In this document: in pieces, positions 8,425-17,293 of the stretch
How positions within the stretch are numbered: position 1 is the stretch's first letter
How the letters are laid out: every line of letters starts with the position of its first letter
Assembly: GCF_030064125.1 (NCBI RefSeq)
Contig: NZ_CP125957.1
Span: 4,402,001-4,466,000 of the forward strand
DNA length: 64,000 bases
Origin: Pseudomonas sp. G2-4
GTDB lineage: Bacteria > Pseudomonadota > Gammaproteobacteria > Pseudomonadales > Pseudomonadaceae
Direction: 5' to 3'
Program-made: the position numbers and the translations under genes
Notes under the pieces: generated by a model
Database searches by the model: none
Seen by the model: only the letters and a program-made list of their open reading frames with translations
What the model was told of the DNA's origin: nothing

Positions 8425-9219
8425 ATGTCCAGGAACGGTCCTTTCGCCCTGTTGTTTCATGCCCTGGTGGTGGTGTTCATGCTGGCGCCGCTGGTGGTGG
8501 TCTGTCTCGTCGCCTTCACCCCGGAAAACACCCTGAGCCTGCCAACCACGGAATTTTCCCTGCGCTGGTTCCGCGCGGTGTTCGAGCGTGCGGATTTCGT
8601 CGATGCGTTCTACAACAGCCTGATCCTCGCCTTCTGCGCCGCCTCCCTGGCGACGTTGATTGCGGTACCGGCGGCCCTGGCGATCACCCGGCTCGAGTTT
8701 CCAGGCCGGGACTTTTTCAACGGCCTGTTCCTGTCGCCGATCATCATCCCGCACCTGGTATTGGGCGTCGCACTGCTGCGCCTGTTTGCGCTGATGGGCG
8801 TGAACGGCAGCTTTGCCTGGCTGATCTTCGCCCACGTGCTGGTGATTACGCCGTATGTGCTGCGCCTGGTGCTCGCTTCCGCCATCGGCCTGGACCGCAG
8901 CGCCGAGCAGGCCGCGCAATCACTGGGGGCCGGGCGCTTCACACTGTTTCGGCAAATCACCTTGCCGATGATCCTGCCAGGAGTGGCCGGGGGCTGGTTG
9001 CTGGCGTTCATCAACAGCTTCGATGAAGTCACGTTGTCGATCTTCGTCACCTCGCCAGCCACACAAACCTTGCCGGTGCGCATGTACGTGTACGCCACCG
9101 AATCCATCGACCCGATGATGGCGGCGGTGTCGGCACTGGTCATTGCGCTGACCGCGGTGACCATGATTCTGCTCGACCGGGTCTATGGCCTGGATCGAGT
9201 CCTGGTAGGCAAACAATGA
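8425..9219 (+). CDS. ABC transporter permease (PotC-like)
   Basis: A 264-residue membrane protein with about six helices and an EAA loop at AEQAAQSLGAGRFTLFRQI. It is the second permease of the polyamine/opine-type importer, starting 6 bases after the first permease stops. Confidence 0.88.
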   Translation: MSRNGPFALLFHALVVVFMLAPLVVVCLVAFTPENTLSLPTTEFSLRWFRAVFERADFVDAFYNSLILAFCAASLATLIAVPAALAITRLEFPGRDFFNGLFLSPIIIPHLVLGVALLRLFALMGVNGSFAWLIFAHVLVITPYVLRLVLASAIGLDRSAEQAAQSLGAGRFTLFRQITLPMILPGVAGGWLLAFINSFDEVTLSIFVTSPATQTLPVRMYVYATESIDPMMAAVSALVIALTAVTMILLDRVYGLDRVLVGKQ

Positions 9220-9226
9220 GGGCGCC

Positions 9227-9517
9227 ATGGCTCTGCTGAAACGACTGGCCGAAGGCGACCGCCCGGCCCTGGACTTTACCCTCGACGGCAGACCTGCCAC
9301 CGGCCTGCTGGGCGACACGCTGCTGACCGCCGTGCTGACCCGCAGCGAACACCTGCGCGGCAGTGACTTCAGCGCCGAGCCCCGGGCCGGATTCTGCCTG
9401 ATGGGCGCCTGCCAGGATTGCTGGGTGCGCCTGGGCGACGGCCGTCGCGTCCGCGCCTGCTCGACCCTGCTCGAAGCTGGGCAGGACATCCGCCGCGAGC
9501 CGGGGCGTCTGGTATGA
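9227..9517 (+). CDS. (2Fe-2S) small subunit, HcnA/opine-oxidase type
   Basis: A 96-residue ferredoxin-fold protein with a [2Fe-2S] motif FCLMGACQDCW (C-x4-C-x2-C) and a fourth Cys in RACST. This is the arrangement of HcnA and of the small subunits of multi-subunit amine/amino-acid dehydrogenases. It starts 7 bases after the second permease, so it belongs to the same transcript. It would pass electrons from the flavin subunits. It is not hydrogen cyanide synthase itself by context, as it sits inside an ABC-importer operon. Confidence 0.85.
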   Translation: MALLKRLAEGDRPALDFTLDGRPATGLLGDTLLTAVLTRSEHLRGSDFSAEPRAGFCLMGACQDCWVRLGDGRRVRACSTLLEAGQDIRREPGRLV

Positions 9518-9540
9518 ACAATGCCGCCTGGACTGGCCCC

Positions 9541-9634
9541 ATCGCGAGCAAGCTCGCTCCCACGGGGAGCCTACAGCGTTCACAAAACCAAAACCCACTC
9601 CCGATCCAATGTGGGAGCGAGCTTGCTCGCGATG
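9541..9634. repeat. REP pair inside the dehydrogenase operon
   Basis: Inverted pair of GTGGGAGCGAGC-type palindromes filling the 166-base gap between the [2Fe-2S] subunit gene and the large flavin subunit gene. It separates two genes whose products should be in one complex. Confidence 0.85.
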
Positions 9635-9683
9635 GCGGCTTCAACAGCACTATAAATCCACAGCGCCTGTCGACGAGGTGGAT

Positions 9684-11039
9684 ATGAAACCGGTCGCCAT
9701 CATCGGCGCCGGCCCAGCCGGTATCCGTGCTGCGCAGACCCTGGTCGCCCACGGCGTGTACCCCGTCCTGCTGGACGAAGCCGCCCGCGGTGGCGGGCAG
9801 ATTTATCGGCGCCAACCGGCCAACTTCAAGCGCTCGCCCGCCAAGCTCTATGGCTTCGAAGCGCACAAGGCCAGCGCCCTCCACCAGACCCTGGACGAGT
9901 TGCGCGAGCAGCTCGATTACCGTCCCGACACACTGGTGTGGAACGCCGAAGCCGGTCTGCTGGACACCTTGCATGAGGGCCGTGCCGACCGTCTTGAGTA
10001 CGCCAGCGTGATCGTCGCCACCGGGGCCACCGACCGGATCCTGCCCGTGCCGGGTTGGACCCTGCCCGGGGTGTACAGCTTGGGCGCGGCGCAGATCGCG
10101 CTGAAGTTCCAGGGCTGCGCCATCGGTGAGCGGGTGGTGTTCGCCGGCAGCGGTCCCTTGCTGTATCTGGTGGCGTATCAGTACGCCAAGGCCGGTGCCA
10201 GCGTGGTCGCGGTGCTCGACAGTTCGCCCTTCAGCGCCCAGGTCCGCGCCCTGCCCGGCCTGCTGGTGCAACCGGCCACCCTCGCCAAGGGTCTCTACTA
10301 CCGCGCCTGGCTGACGGCCCACGGCATCCGCGTGCACCAAGGCGCGAATCTGTCGCGTATCGACGGCGACCGCCGGGTGCAGTCGCTGGCATGGCGCAAC
10401 GCAAAAGGCGAGCACAGCCTCGATTGCGATGCGGTGGCCTTCGCCCACGGCTTGCGCAGCGAAACTCAGTTGGCCGACCTGCTGGGCTGCGAGTTTTCCT
10501 GGAACGCTCTCAACCGCGCCTGGCTGCCACTGCGGGACCGCGCCGGACGCAGCAGCGTGACCGGGGTTTACCTGGCGGGCGACGGTGCCGGAATCATGGG
10601 CGCCGATGCCGCCGAGATGGCCGGTGAACGGGCGGCCCTGGCCTTACTTGAAGACCTCGGTTACTTGATCGACCCGCAGCGTTGCACCCAGCTGGAACAA
10701 TCCCTCGAGCGCATCGGCCATTTCCGACAAGGCCTGGAGCGCGCATTTGCCTTTCCCGAAGGTTGGGCCACCGACGCAGCCGACAGCCTGATGATCTGCC
10801 GCTGCGAAGAAGTCAGCGTCGGCGACATCCGCCAGGTAGTGGGCGAAGGCCACTGGGAGATCAACCGGGTCAAGGCCCATTGCCGGGTCGGCATGGGGCG
10901 TTGCCAAGGACGGATGTGTGGCGCCGCCGCCGCCGAAATCATTGCCCGCGAGAGTGGCCGCCCGGTCTCCAGCGTCGGCCGCTTGCGTGCCCAGGCGCCG
11001 ATCAAGCCGCTGCCGTTCGGCCTGGAGATCGAGCCATGA
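9684..11039 (+). CDS. FAD/NAD(P)-binding oxidoreductase, HcnB/OoxA-like subunit
   Basis: A 451-residue flavoprotein. The N-terminal dinucleotide fold is AIIGAGPAGIRAAQTL (residues ~5-20), a second nucleotide-binding fold is near VVFAGSGPLLYLVAY, and a C-terminal BFD-like Cys cluster spans MICRCEEVSVGD to MGRCQGRMCG. This is the layout of HcnB and octopine/nopaline oxidase subunit A. Start: ATG at 9684; the frame continues back to 9609 only through the REP element. Its stop overlaps the next start by 4 bases. Confidence 0.85.
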   Translation: MKPVAIIGAGPAGIRAAQTLVAHGVYPVLLDEAARGGGQIYRRQPANFKRSPAKLYGFEAHKASALHQTLDELREQLDYRPDTLVWNAEAGLLDTLHEGRADRLEYASVIVATGATDRILPVPGWTLPGVYSLGAAQIALKFQGCAIGERVVFAGSGPLLYLVAYQYAKAGASVVAVLDSSPFSAQVRALPGLLVQPATLAKGLYYRAWLTAHGIRVHQGANLSRIDGDRRVQSLAWRNAKGEHSLDCDAVAFAHGLRSETQLADLLGCEFSWNALNRAWLPLRDRAGRSSVTGVYLAGDGAGIMGADAAEMAGERAALALLEDLGYLIDPQRCTQLEQSLERIGHFRQGLERAFAFPEGWATDAADSLMICRCEEVSVGDIRQVVGEGHWEINRVKAHCRVGMGRCQGRMCGAAAAEIIARESGRPVSSVGRLRAQAPIKPLPFGLEIEP

Positions 11040-12151
11040 TCGACGTGGACGTGGTGATCATTGGCGGCGGCATCGTCGGGGCCTCGGCCGCGTTGTTCCT
11101 GAGCCAGGCCGGACAGCGGGTGGCTCTGTTGGAACGGGATTTCTGCGGTTCGCACTCCAGCGGCGTGAACTACGGCGGTGTTCGCCGCCAGGGACGGCCG
11201 TTGTCGCAACTGCCCCTGTCGCAACGGGCCCATGAAATCTGGAGCCAACTGCCCCGGTTGATCGGCATCGACGGTGAATACCAGCGCAGCGGTCATCTGA
11301 AACTGGCCCGCAGCGCTGAAGATCTGCAAGCGTTACAGGACTACGCCGCCAGCAGCCAGGGCTTCGGCCTCGATTTGCAACTGCTCGATCGCGAGGCGTT
11401 GCGCGCGCGGTTTCCGTGGGTCGGCGCCGTCGCGGTCGGGGCATCGCTGTGCCCGGACGACGGTCACGCCAACCCGCGCCTGGTGTCGCCGGCATTCGCC
11501 CAGGCAGCCCGCCGACATGGCGCGCAGGTCTACGAACAATGCGCGGTCAGCGCCGTGGAGCACGACGGTCAGCGCTTTGCTGTACACACCGAAACGGACC
11601 TGGCGTTTCACGCGCCGTGGCTGTTGAACTGCGCCGGCGCCTGGTCGAGCCAGTTCGCTGCACAATTCGGCGAAGCGGTGCCGATGTCTGCCGGGCACCC
11701 GGCGATGCTGGTCACTGAGCCGTTGCCCCTGGTGATGAATGCCAGCACCGGTGTGGAAGGCGGCGGCATTTACGCCCGGCAAGTCGTACGCGGCAATTGC
11801 ATTCTGGGGGGCGGTCAAGGTTTCGCGCTGGACGACGCTCGCGCCCGGCCCGGCCAGAACGCCGTGATTGAGATCCTGCGCCAAGCGGTCGAACTCTACC
11901 CATTTCTCGAAGGTGCCCAAGCGATTCGTACCTGGAGCGGCACCGAAGGATACCTGCCCGATCGCCAGCCGGTGATCGGCCACAGCAGCACCCAACCCGG
12001 TCTGTTGCATGCATTCGGCTTTGCCGGCGCAGGCTTTCAGATCGGCCCTGCGGTGGGCCAGGCGCTCACCGAGATCATCTGCAGCGGCGCCTCAACCACA
12101 CCGCTGGATGCGTTTTCCATCACCCGGTTTCACTCCATCTCCGTTGCTTGA
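11036..12151 (+). CDS. FAD-dependent oxidoreductase, HcnC/OoxB/DadA-like catalytic subunit
   Basis: A 371-residue flavoenzyme of the D-amino-acid/glycine oxidase fold. FAD binding is through VVIIGGGIVGASAALFLSQAG at the N terminus, and a C-terminal FAD contact lies near LLHAFGFAGAGFQIGPAVG. It should hold the substrate-oxidising site, removing hydride from an amine or imino acid carbon, and pair with the HcnB-like and [2Fe-2S] subunits. Start ATG at 11036 overlaps the upstream TGA. Confidence 0.85.
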   Translation: MIDVDVVIIGGGIVGASAALFLSQAGQRVALLERDFCGSHSSGVNYGGVRRQGRPLSQLPLSQRAHEIWSQLPRLIGIDGEYQRSGHLKLARSAEDLQALQDYAASSQGFGLDLQLLDREALRARFPWVGAVAVGASLCPDDGHANPRLVSPAFAQAARRHGAQVYEQCAVSAVEHDGQRFAVHTETDLAFHAPWLLNCAGAWSSQFAAQFGEAVPMSAGHPAMLVTEPLPLVMNASTGVEGGGIYARQVVRGNCILGGGQGFALDDARARPGQNAVIEILRQAVELYPFLEGAQAIRTWSGTEGYLPDRQPVIGHSSTQPGLLHAFGFAGAGFQIGPAVGQALTEIICSGASTTPLDAFSITRFHSISVA

Positions 12152-12168
12152 TAGAGGAAGGTCGCGCC

Positions 12169-13230
12169 ATGAATAACGTCAAACGCAGTGCATTGTTCGG
12201 TTTCTGCTCGCTGGGTTTCACTGGCCTGGGCGCCCTGCTCCCGGTCACCCAGGCGTTGGCCGAACCGACGCTTTACCTGGGCATGAACGGCGGGACCATG
12301 GAGCGGCTCTACGCCGACAAGGTCTTGCCGGCGTTCGAGAAAGCCAACAACGTCAAAGTGGTGATCGTGCCCGGCACCTCCGCCGACATCCTGGCGAAAG
12401 TCCAGGCCAGCAAAGGCAACCCGCAGATGCACTTGATGTTCCTGGATGACGGCATCATGTACCGCGCCATCGCCATGGGGCTGTGCGACAAGCTGGAGGA
12501 CAGTCCGACCCTGGCGCAGATTCCGGCCAAGGGTCGCATCAAGGATCAAGCCGTGGCCGTTAGCCTCGGGGTGACAGGACTGGCCTACAACACACGGTTG
12601 TTCAAGGAAAAAGGCTGGAGCGCGCCGACCTCATGGATGGACTTGGCCGATCCGCGTTTCAAGGACAAAGTGGTGTTCCAATCGATGGCCTCGTCCACAT
12701 TCGGCCTGCACGGCTTCCTGATGTTCAACCGGATCCAGGGCGGCAGCGAGGCCGACGTCGAGCCGGGTTTCAAGGCCTGGCCAAACACCGTCGGACGCAA
12801 CGTGCTGGAGTACATCCCGAGCTCGGCGAAGATTTCCGAAATGCTGCAGACCGACGAAGCCGCGCTGTTCCCACTGACGCCGACCCAGGTCACCGCGCTG
12901 AAACTCAAGGGCATGTCGGTGGAGTACGCGCAACCGAAGGAAGGCGCCGTGGTACTCAACGTCGCCGAATGCGCCATCGCCCAAAACACCCAACCTGAAC
13001 TGGCGCAGAAGCTCGCCGCGTTCCTGCTGTCCCCGCAAGCCCAGGCCATCGCCCTGGAAGAAGGCGACCAGATCCCGTCCAACCCCAACACCCCGACCAC
13101 CGACAAAACCCGTGGCCAGGTGGAGGCGATGAAGCAATACCTGGAAACCGCGATTGCCGTGGATTGGGACCAGGTCAACGAACAGCGCCCGGCCTGGAAC
13201 GCACGGTGGAACCGCAGCATCGAGCGCTAG
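12169..13230 (+). CDS. Periplasmic solute-binding protein (PotD-like)
   Basis: A 353-residue protein with a signal peptide cleaved near ALA-EP (residues ~26-29). The mature part has the PotD-like bilobed fold (TLYLGMNGGTMERLYADKV; VPGTSADILAKVQASKG). It should deliver the substrate to the two permeases. Start: ATG at 12169 with GAGGAAG 8 bases before; a TTG at 12148 is unlikely. Unusually the binding-protein gene is last in the operon, after the dehydrogenase genes, linking uptake to oxidation of the same compound. Confidence 0.88.
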   Translation: MNNVKRSALFGFCSLGFTGLGALLPVTQALAEPTLYLGMNGGTMERLYADKVLPAFEKANNVKVVIVPGTSADILAKVQASKGNPQMHLMFLDDGIMYRAIAMGLCDKLEDSPTLAQIPAKGRIKDQAVAVSLGVTGLAYNTRLFKEKGWSAPTSWMDLADPRFKDKVVFQSMASSTFGLHGFLMFNRIQGGSEADVEPGFKAWPNTVGRNVLEYIPSSAKISEMLQTDEAALFPLTPTQVTALKLKGMSVEYAQPKEGAVVLNVAECAIAQNTQPELAQKLAAFLLSPQAQAIALEEGDQIPSNPNTPTTDKTRGQVEAMKQYLETAIAVDWDQVNEQRPAWNARWNRSIER

Positions 13231-13302
13231 AGCGTTCGACATCGGCCCACGTTTTGTAGTTATCATGCGGCCATCTTGAGCTTGATGCCTGATGCCAATG
13301 AA

Positions 13303-13437
13303 CCTGTGGCGAGGGAGCTTGCTCCCGCTCGGCGGCGAAGCCGTCGTGAATGAGTCTACGCGGTCTGACTGACAGACCGCGGGGCCTGGATCAGAGCTGC
13401 TTCGCAGCCCAGCGGGAGCAAGCTCCCTCGCCACAGG
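13303..13437. repeat. Composite REP pair, family GTGGCGAGGGAGC (copy 2)
   Basis: Same arrangement and nearly the same spacer as 2134-2264. It lies downstream of the solute-binding protein gene and just upstream of the LRR-kinase gene. Confidence 0.85.
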
Positions 13438-13492
13438 GCCATGGTTGGCTTCAGGTGTTGCGCCCGCCCCTTGATCAACAGCGAACCCCTCC

Positions 13493-14839
13493 ATGGATAC
13501 CCTCGCCCAACTCCGCGCCGGCCAGCTGTCAGGCATCACCCGGCTGGACCTGGCCTGCGGCCTGACGCAGTTTCCCAGGGAAATCTTCGACCTGGCCGAT
13601 TCCCTAGAGGTCCTCAACCTCAGCGGCAATGCGCTGGACACGCTGCCCGACGACCTGCATCGGCTGACCCGCCTGCGCGTGCTGTTCTGTTCGGACAACC
13701 GTTTCACTGAACTGCCCGAATGCCTGGGCCGTTGTGCCGCGCTGACCATGGTCGGCTTCAAGGCCAATCGCATCGAGCGCGTAAGCGGCGCCGCCCTGCC
13801 GCCGCTGCTGCGCTGGCTGATCCTGACGGACAACTGCGTCAGCCAATTACCGGATGAGCTGGGCCAACGCCCCCATCTGCAAAAGCTGATGTTGGCCGGC
13901 AACCGCTTGCAGCAATTGCCGGCGAGCCTGGGCCAGTGCCATCGCCTTGAGCTGCTGCGCATCGCCGCCAATCAGCTGACCGAACTGCCGCAATGGCTAC
14001 TGGAACTGCCCAGCCTCAGTTGGCTGGCCTACGCCGGTAACCCGCTGGAACCCCAAGCCCATGCCCCGGCAGCCACAACACCTTTCGACTGGTCCCAACT
14101 GAGCCTGCAACAGCGGTTGGGCGAAGGGGCGTCGGGGGTGATTCACCAGGCACTCTGGCAGCCGCCAGGCCAGGTCGCGCGCAAAGTCGCGGTGAAGTTG
14201 TACAAAGGCCAGATCACCAGCGACGGCTCGCCGCTGCATGAAATGCAGGCTTGCATCACCGCGGGCCGGCATCCGAACCTGATTGACGTGTTGGGCCAGA
14301 TCGTCGGGCATCCCGAGGAACAGGCCGGGCTGGTGATGGCGCTGATCGAGCCCAGCTACCGCAATCTGGCCGGGCTGCCGAGCCTGGCCTCGTGCACCCG
14401 CGACGTGTATGCCGACGAGCTGCGCTTGAGCGCCCCAGTGGCCTTGCGCATCGCCCGCGGCATCGCCTCGGTGGCGGCGCACCTGCATCGCCAGGGCATC
14501 ACCCATGGCGATTTGTACGGACACAACATTCTTTACGATGACCAGGGCGATTGCTTGTTGGGAGACTTTGGCGCGGCGTCTTTTCACGCCACCGCCGATA
14601 CCTTGCAAACCCGCGCACTGCAACGCATCGAGGTGCGGGCCTTCGGGATTCTGCTGGGGGAATTGCTGGCGCGGATTGAGCCGGCGTCCAGTGCCATGGA
14701 GTTGGCAATGATGCACGAGCTGCAGGCACGCTGCTGTCAGCCAGACGTGCTGGCGCGGCCGGGGTTCGATGAGATTGAAGACTTACTGCAAGACCGTGGC
14801 GAGGGAGCTTGCTCCCGCTGGGCTGCGAAGCAGCCCTGA
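13493..14839 (+). CDS. Leucine-rich-repeat protein kinase
   Basis: A 448-residue protein. Residues ~15-185 hold about seven leucine-rich repeats (LEVLNLSGNALDTLPDDL, LQKLMLAGNRLQQLPASL). Residues ~200-435 hold a eukaryotic-type Ser/Thr kinase domain: Gly-rich loop RLGEGASGV, ATP-binding K235 in VAVKLYKG, catalytic loop H338-G-D340 in HGDLYGHN, and D358-F-G. No membrane segment, so cytoplasmic. LRRs may recognise a partner protein; target unknown. The last 14 residues (RGEGACSRWAAKQP) and the stop are encoded by a REP element starting at 14796. Confidence 0.82.
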   Translation: MDTLAQLRAGQLSGITRLDLACGLTQFPREIFDLADSLEVLNLSGNALDTLPDDLHRLTRLRVLFCSDNRFTELPECLGRCAALTMVGFKANRIERVSGAALPPLLRWLILTDNCVSQLPDELGQRPHLQKLMLAGNRLQQLPASLGQCHRLELLRIAANQLTELPQWLLELPSLSWLAYAGNPLEPQAHAPAATTPFDWSQLSLQQRLGEGASGVIHQALWQPPGQVARKVAVKLYKGQITSDGSPLHEMQACITAGRHPNLIDVLGQIVGHPEEQAGLVMALIEPSYRNLAGLPSLASCTRDVYADELRLSAPVALRIARGIASVAAHLHRQGITHGDLYGHNILYDDQGDCLLGDFGAASFHATADTLQTRALQRIEVRAFGILLGELLARIEPASSAMELAMMHELQARCCQPDVLARPGFDEIEDLLQDRGEGACSRWAAKQP

Positions 14840-14926
14840 TCCGGGCACCGAGGTCTGTCAGTCAGACCGCGTAGACTCATTCACGACGGCTTCGCCGCCG
14901 AGCGGGAGCAAGCTCCCTCGCCACAA
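14795..14926. repeat. Composite REP pair, family GTGGCGAGGGAGC (copy 3, inverted)
   Basis: Inverted copy of the composite element at 2134 and 13303. Its left palindrome forms the 3' end of the LRR-kinase coding region, and the whole lies between this gene and the convergent yebC-type gene. Confidence 0.85.
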
Positions 14927-14940
14927 GGGATCTGTGCCGT

Positions 14941-15645
14941 TTACCCCGCCAACCCGACAAACATATCCTGCACATCATCATGGTTGTCGAGGCCTTCAAG
15001 GAACGCTTCGACTTCAGCCATTTGCTCATCGGTCAGGCCGCTGACCGGGTTCTTCGGCTGATAGCCCAGCTTCGCCGACAACACGGTGAAACCCTGCTCC
15101 GGCAGCGCCTTCTGCACGGCATCAAGATCGACAGGATCAGTGAGGAACAACGTCGCGCCCTCTTCGCCTGGCTCAAAATCCTGGGCACCGGCCTCGATGG
15201 CGGCCATTTCCGGATCGGCGTCCGGGCTGTCCGGCGCGGCCTCGATCATGCCGACATGATTGAAGTCCCACGCCACCGAGCCCGAGGCGCCCAGTTGGCC
15301 CTTGCGGAACGCAACGCGAATTTCGGCAACGGTGCGGTTGATGTTGTCGGTCACGCATTCAACGATCAGCGGCACCTGATGCGGGGCAAACCCTTCGTAA
15401 GTGACGCGGTGGTATTGCACGGTCTCACCGAGCTGGCCAGAACCTTTCTTGATCGCACGCTCCAGGGTCTCGCGGGGCATCGAGGCCTTCTTCGCCTGCT
15501 CGACCACCAGTCGCAAGTGCGCGTTGGTCGCGGTATCGGCACCGTTGCGCGCGGCAATGGTGATTTCTTTCACCAGCTTGCCGAAGATCTTGCCCTTGGC
15601 GTTGGCAGCCGCTTCTTTGTGTTTAACCTTCCACTGTGCGCCCAT
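14941..15645 (-). CDS. YebC/PmpR-family transcriptional regulator
   Basis: A 234-residue protein recognised by its N terminus [19 protein letters not shown] (similar to the MAGHSKWANIKHRK start of YebC), [13 protein letters not shown] and the acidic C-terminal domain. The family binds DNA as a regulator and, in recent work, helps ribosomes translate difficult proline stretches. The deviating N terminus ([10 protein letters not shown]) suggests the second YebC paralogue of pseudomonads rather than the ruvC-linked one. Confidence 0.85.
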   Translation of the reverse strand: MGAQWKVKHKEAAANAKGKIFGKLVKEITIAARNGADTATNAHLRLVVEQAKKASMPRETLERAIKKGSGQLGETVQYHRVTYEGFAPHQVPLIVECVTDNINRTVAEIRVAFRKGQLGASGSVAWDFNHVGMIEAAPDSPDADPEMAAIEAGAQDFEPGEEGATLFLTDPVDLDAVQKALPEQGFTVLSAKLGYQPKNPVSGLTDEQMAEVEAFLEGLDNHDDVQDMFVGLAG

Positions 15646-15863
15646 TACTCACTCTCTTGTCTGACGCGCCGAGACATCTGCCGGCCGGCGCTGTGGCGCA
15701 AGTTTATACGGCCTAAACCGGCTGATCGACCAAAAAATTTCCCGGCTGAATCGACATTTTCCCAGGATGTTGTAGGGGGATTCTGAAATAGCGATTCACT
15801 GGCACCCTTCCGCCCTGGGGTTTCGTACCCTCTGCGCCTCTCTCCCTGCAAGTAAGAGCTGCG

Positions 15864-17270
15864 ATGCGCAACGACACGGAAAGTCCCTTCAGCCTGATCC
15901 TCACGCAAAGCGACTTGAGACTGCAAGTATTGCGGCTCAACGGTCGGGAAGCCCTCAACCAGCCGTACCGCTTTGACCTCGAACTGATCGGCCTGGCGCC
16001 GCCGATGAATCCCGACGCGCTACTCGGGCAACCGGCCTTCCTGCGCCTGGACGGCGAGTCGGGCATCCATGGGATTGTCCACAGCGTCAGCCTGAGCGCT
16101 CATACCTCGCACCGCATCGGCTACCGCGTGGCGCTGGTGCCTTACCTCCAGCATTTGGATCAAGGCCCACGACGCCGGATTTTCCATCGACTCAGCGTTG
16201 TGCAAGTGCTGCAACGTCTGTTGGAAGACAACGCGCTGCCCGTCCACAGCTACCGTTTCGAACTGCTCCATGGGCAGTATCCGCTCCGGCCCTTCTGCAT
16301 CCAGTACGAGGAAAGCGATCTGGATCTGTTACAACGCTTATGCGAGGAAGAAGGCATCCACTATCACTTCGAACATGCCCTCGAGGGGCATGTCCTGGTG
16401 TTCGCCGAAGACCCTGCCAGCTTTCCCGCGCAGCCGATCGAGTTGACACTGCGCCAGGACGCCGGCCCGCAATCGACGATCCAACGACTTTATCAGCGTC
16501 ACCACTCAATAACGCCTGGCCTGCCTGCAGACTTCAGCGACCGGGCGATGAGCGAAGCGGCCGCCAGCGCAGCGAATCACGCGTTCAAAAGTGTCGACCA
16601 CGAAACAATGCGGCGCAATCCGGCGCAGGCTTATCGTGACCAGGTCGGTCGCCGGAACCTTGAACGGTTGCGCTGTCGGCAACGGCAGATCCACGGCCAC
16701 AGCACCCAGCCAACCTTGCGCAGCGGCCATATCGCGCAGATCAGCGAACACCCGATCTCCACCTTCAATGACCAATGGCTGATCACAGAAGTCCAGCATC
16801 GCGGGCGACAGTTTTCGATTCTTGAAACCAACCTGCCGTCCACACCGCCTGCCCGAGACTATCGCAACCGATTCTCGGCCATTGCATGGTCCACCGTGTT
16901 CAGGCCGGCACTCAAGCATCGCAAACCGAGTATCCCCGGTTATCACCTCGCTCATGTGCTCGGTCCTCCCGGCCAGCCGGCCAGACGCGATGAGCGCGGC
17001 CACGTCGATGTCAGCCTGTGGGCACCGGATGACGAAGGCATCAGCCTGCCCGTGTCGCGACTGACGCTGGACGCCAGCCCCACCCTGATAGCCGGCAGTG
17101 AAGTACGGGTGAGCTTTCTCGATGGCGACCCCGACCGGCCGGTGCTGTGCCCCGGGGCTGTCGATACCGGCGCAGGATCGGCCGCGGCAGCGCCGAAACC
17201 ACCGTTGCGCGATCATGATGCGGGGCTGCTGTTGGACTGGCTGCTGAACCCTCCGGACTTGACGCCCTGA
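15864..17270 (+). CDS. vgrG: Short orphan VgrG (type VI secretion tip protein)
   Basis: A 468-residue protein. Residues ~5-340 correspond to the gp27-like hub (LILTQSDLRLQVLRLNGREAL; YEESDLDLLQRLCEEEGIHY, the VgrG hallmark). Residues ~350-430 are the gp5 OB-fold (VDVSLWAPDDEGISLPVSRL; VSFLDGDPDRPVLC). It stops soon after, without the beta-helix needle (DUF2345) or any effector extension, so it is shorter than the usual 600-700 residues. No hcp, tss or effector/immunity gene is adjacent. It may cap a truncated spike needing a PAAR partner from elsewhere, or be a decayed copy. Confidence 0.8.
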   Translation: MRNDTESPFSLILTQSDLRLQVLRLNGREALNQPYRFDLELIGLAPPMNPDALLGQPAFLRLDGESGIHGIVHSVSLSAHTSHRIGYRVALVPYLQHLDQGPRRRIFHRLSVVQVLQRLLEDNALPVHSYRFELLHGQYPLRPFCIQYEESDLDLLQRLCEEEGIHYHFEHALEGHVLVFAEDPASFPAQPIELTLRQDAGPQSTIQRLYQRHHSITPGLPADFSDRAMSEAAASAANHAFKSVDHETMRRNPAQAYRDQVGRRNLERLRCRQRQIHGHSTQPTLRSGHIAQISEHPISTFNDQWLITEVQHRGRQFSILETNLPSTPPARDYRNRFSAIAWSTVFRPALKHRKPSIPGYHLAHVLGPPGQPARRDERGHVDVSLWAPDDEGISLPVSRLTLDASPTLIAGSEVRVSFLDGDPDRPVLCPGAVDTGAGSAAAAPKPPLRDHDAGLLLDWLLNPPDLTP

Positions 17271-17293
17271 GCCCAAGCGCGGTTGACGGCGGA

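Noticed and set aside
9227..12151. Hydrogen cyanide synthase hcnABC
   Set aside because: Subunit types match, but the genes are embedded in an ABC-importer operon with a REP between subunits, unlike the compact hcnABC operon, so a related amine/opine dehydrogenase is likelier.
12631..13971. 446-codon minus-strand frame spanning the binding protein, REP and LRR-kinase
   Set aside because: Runs through a REP and two unrelated genes on the opposite strand.
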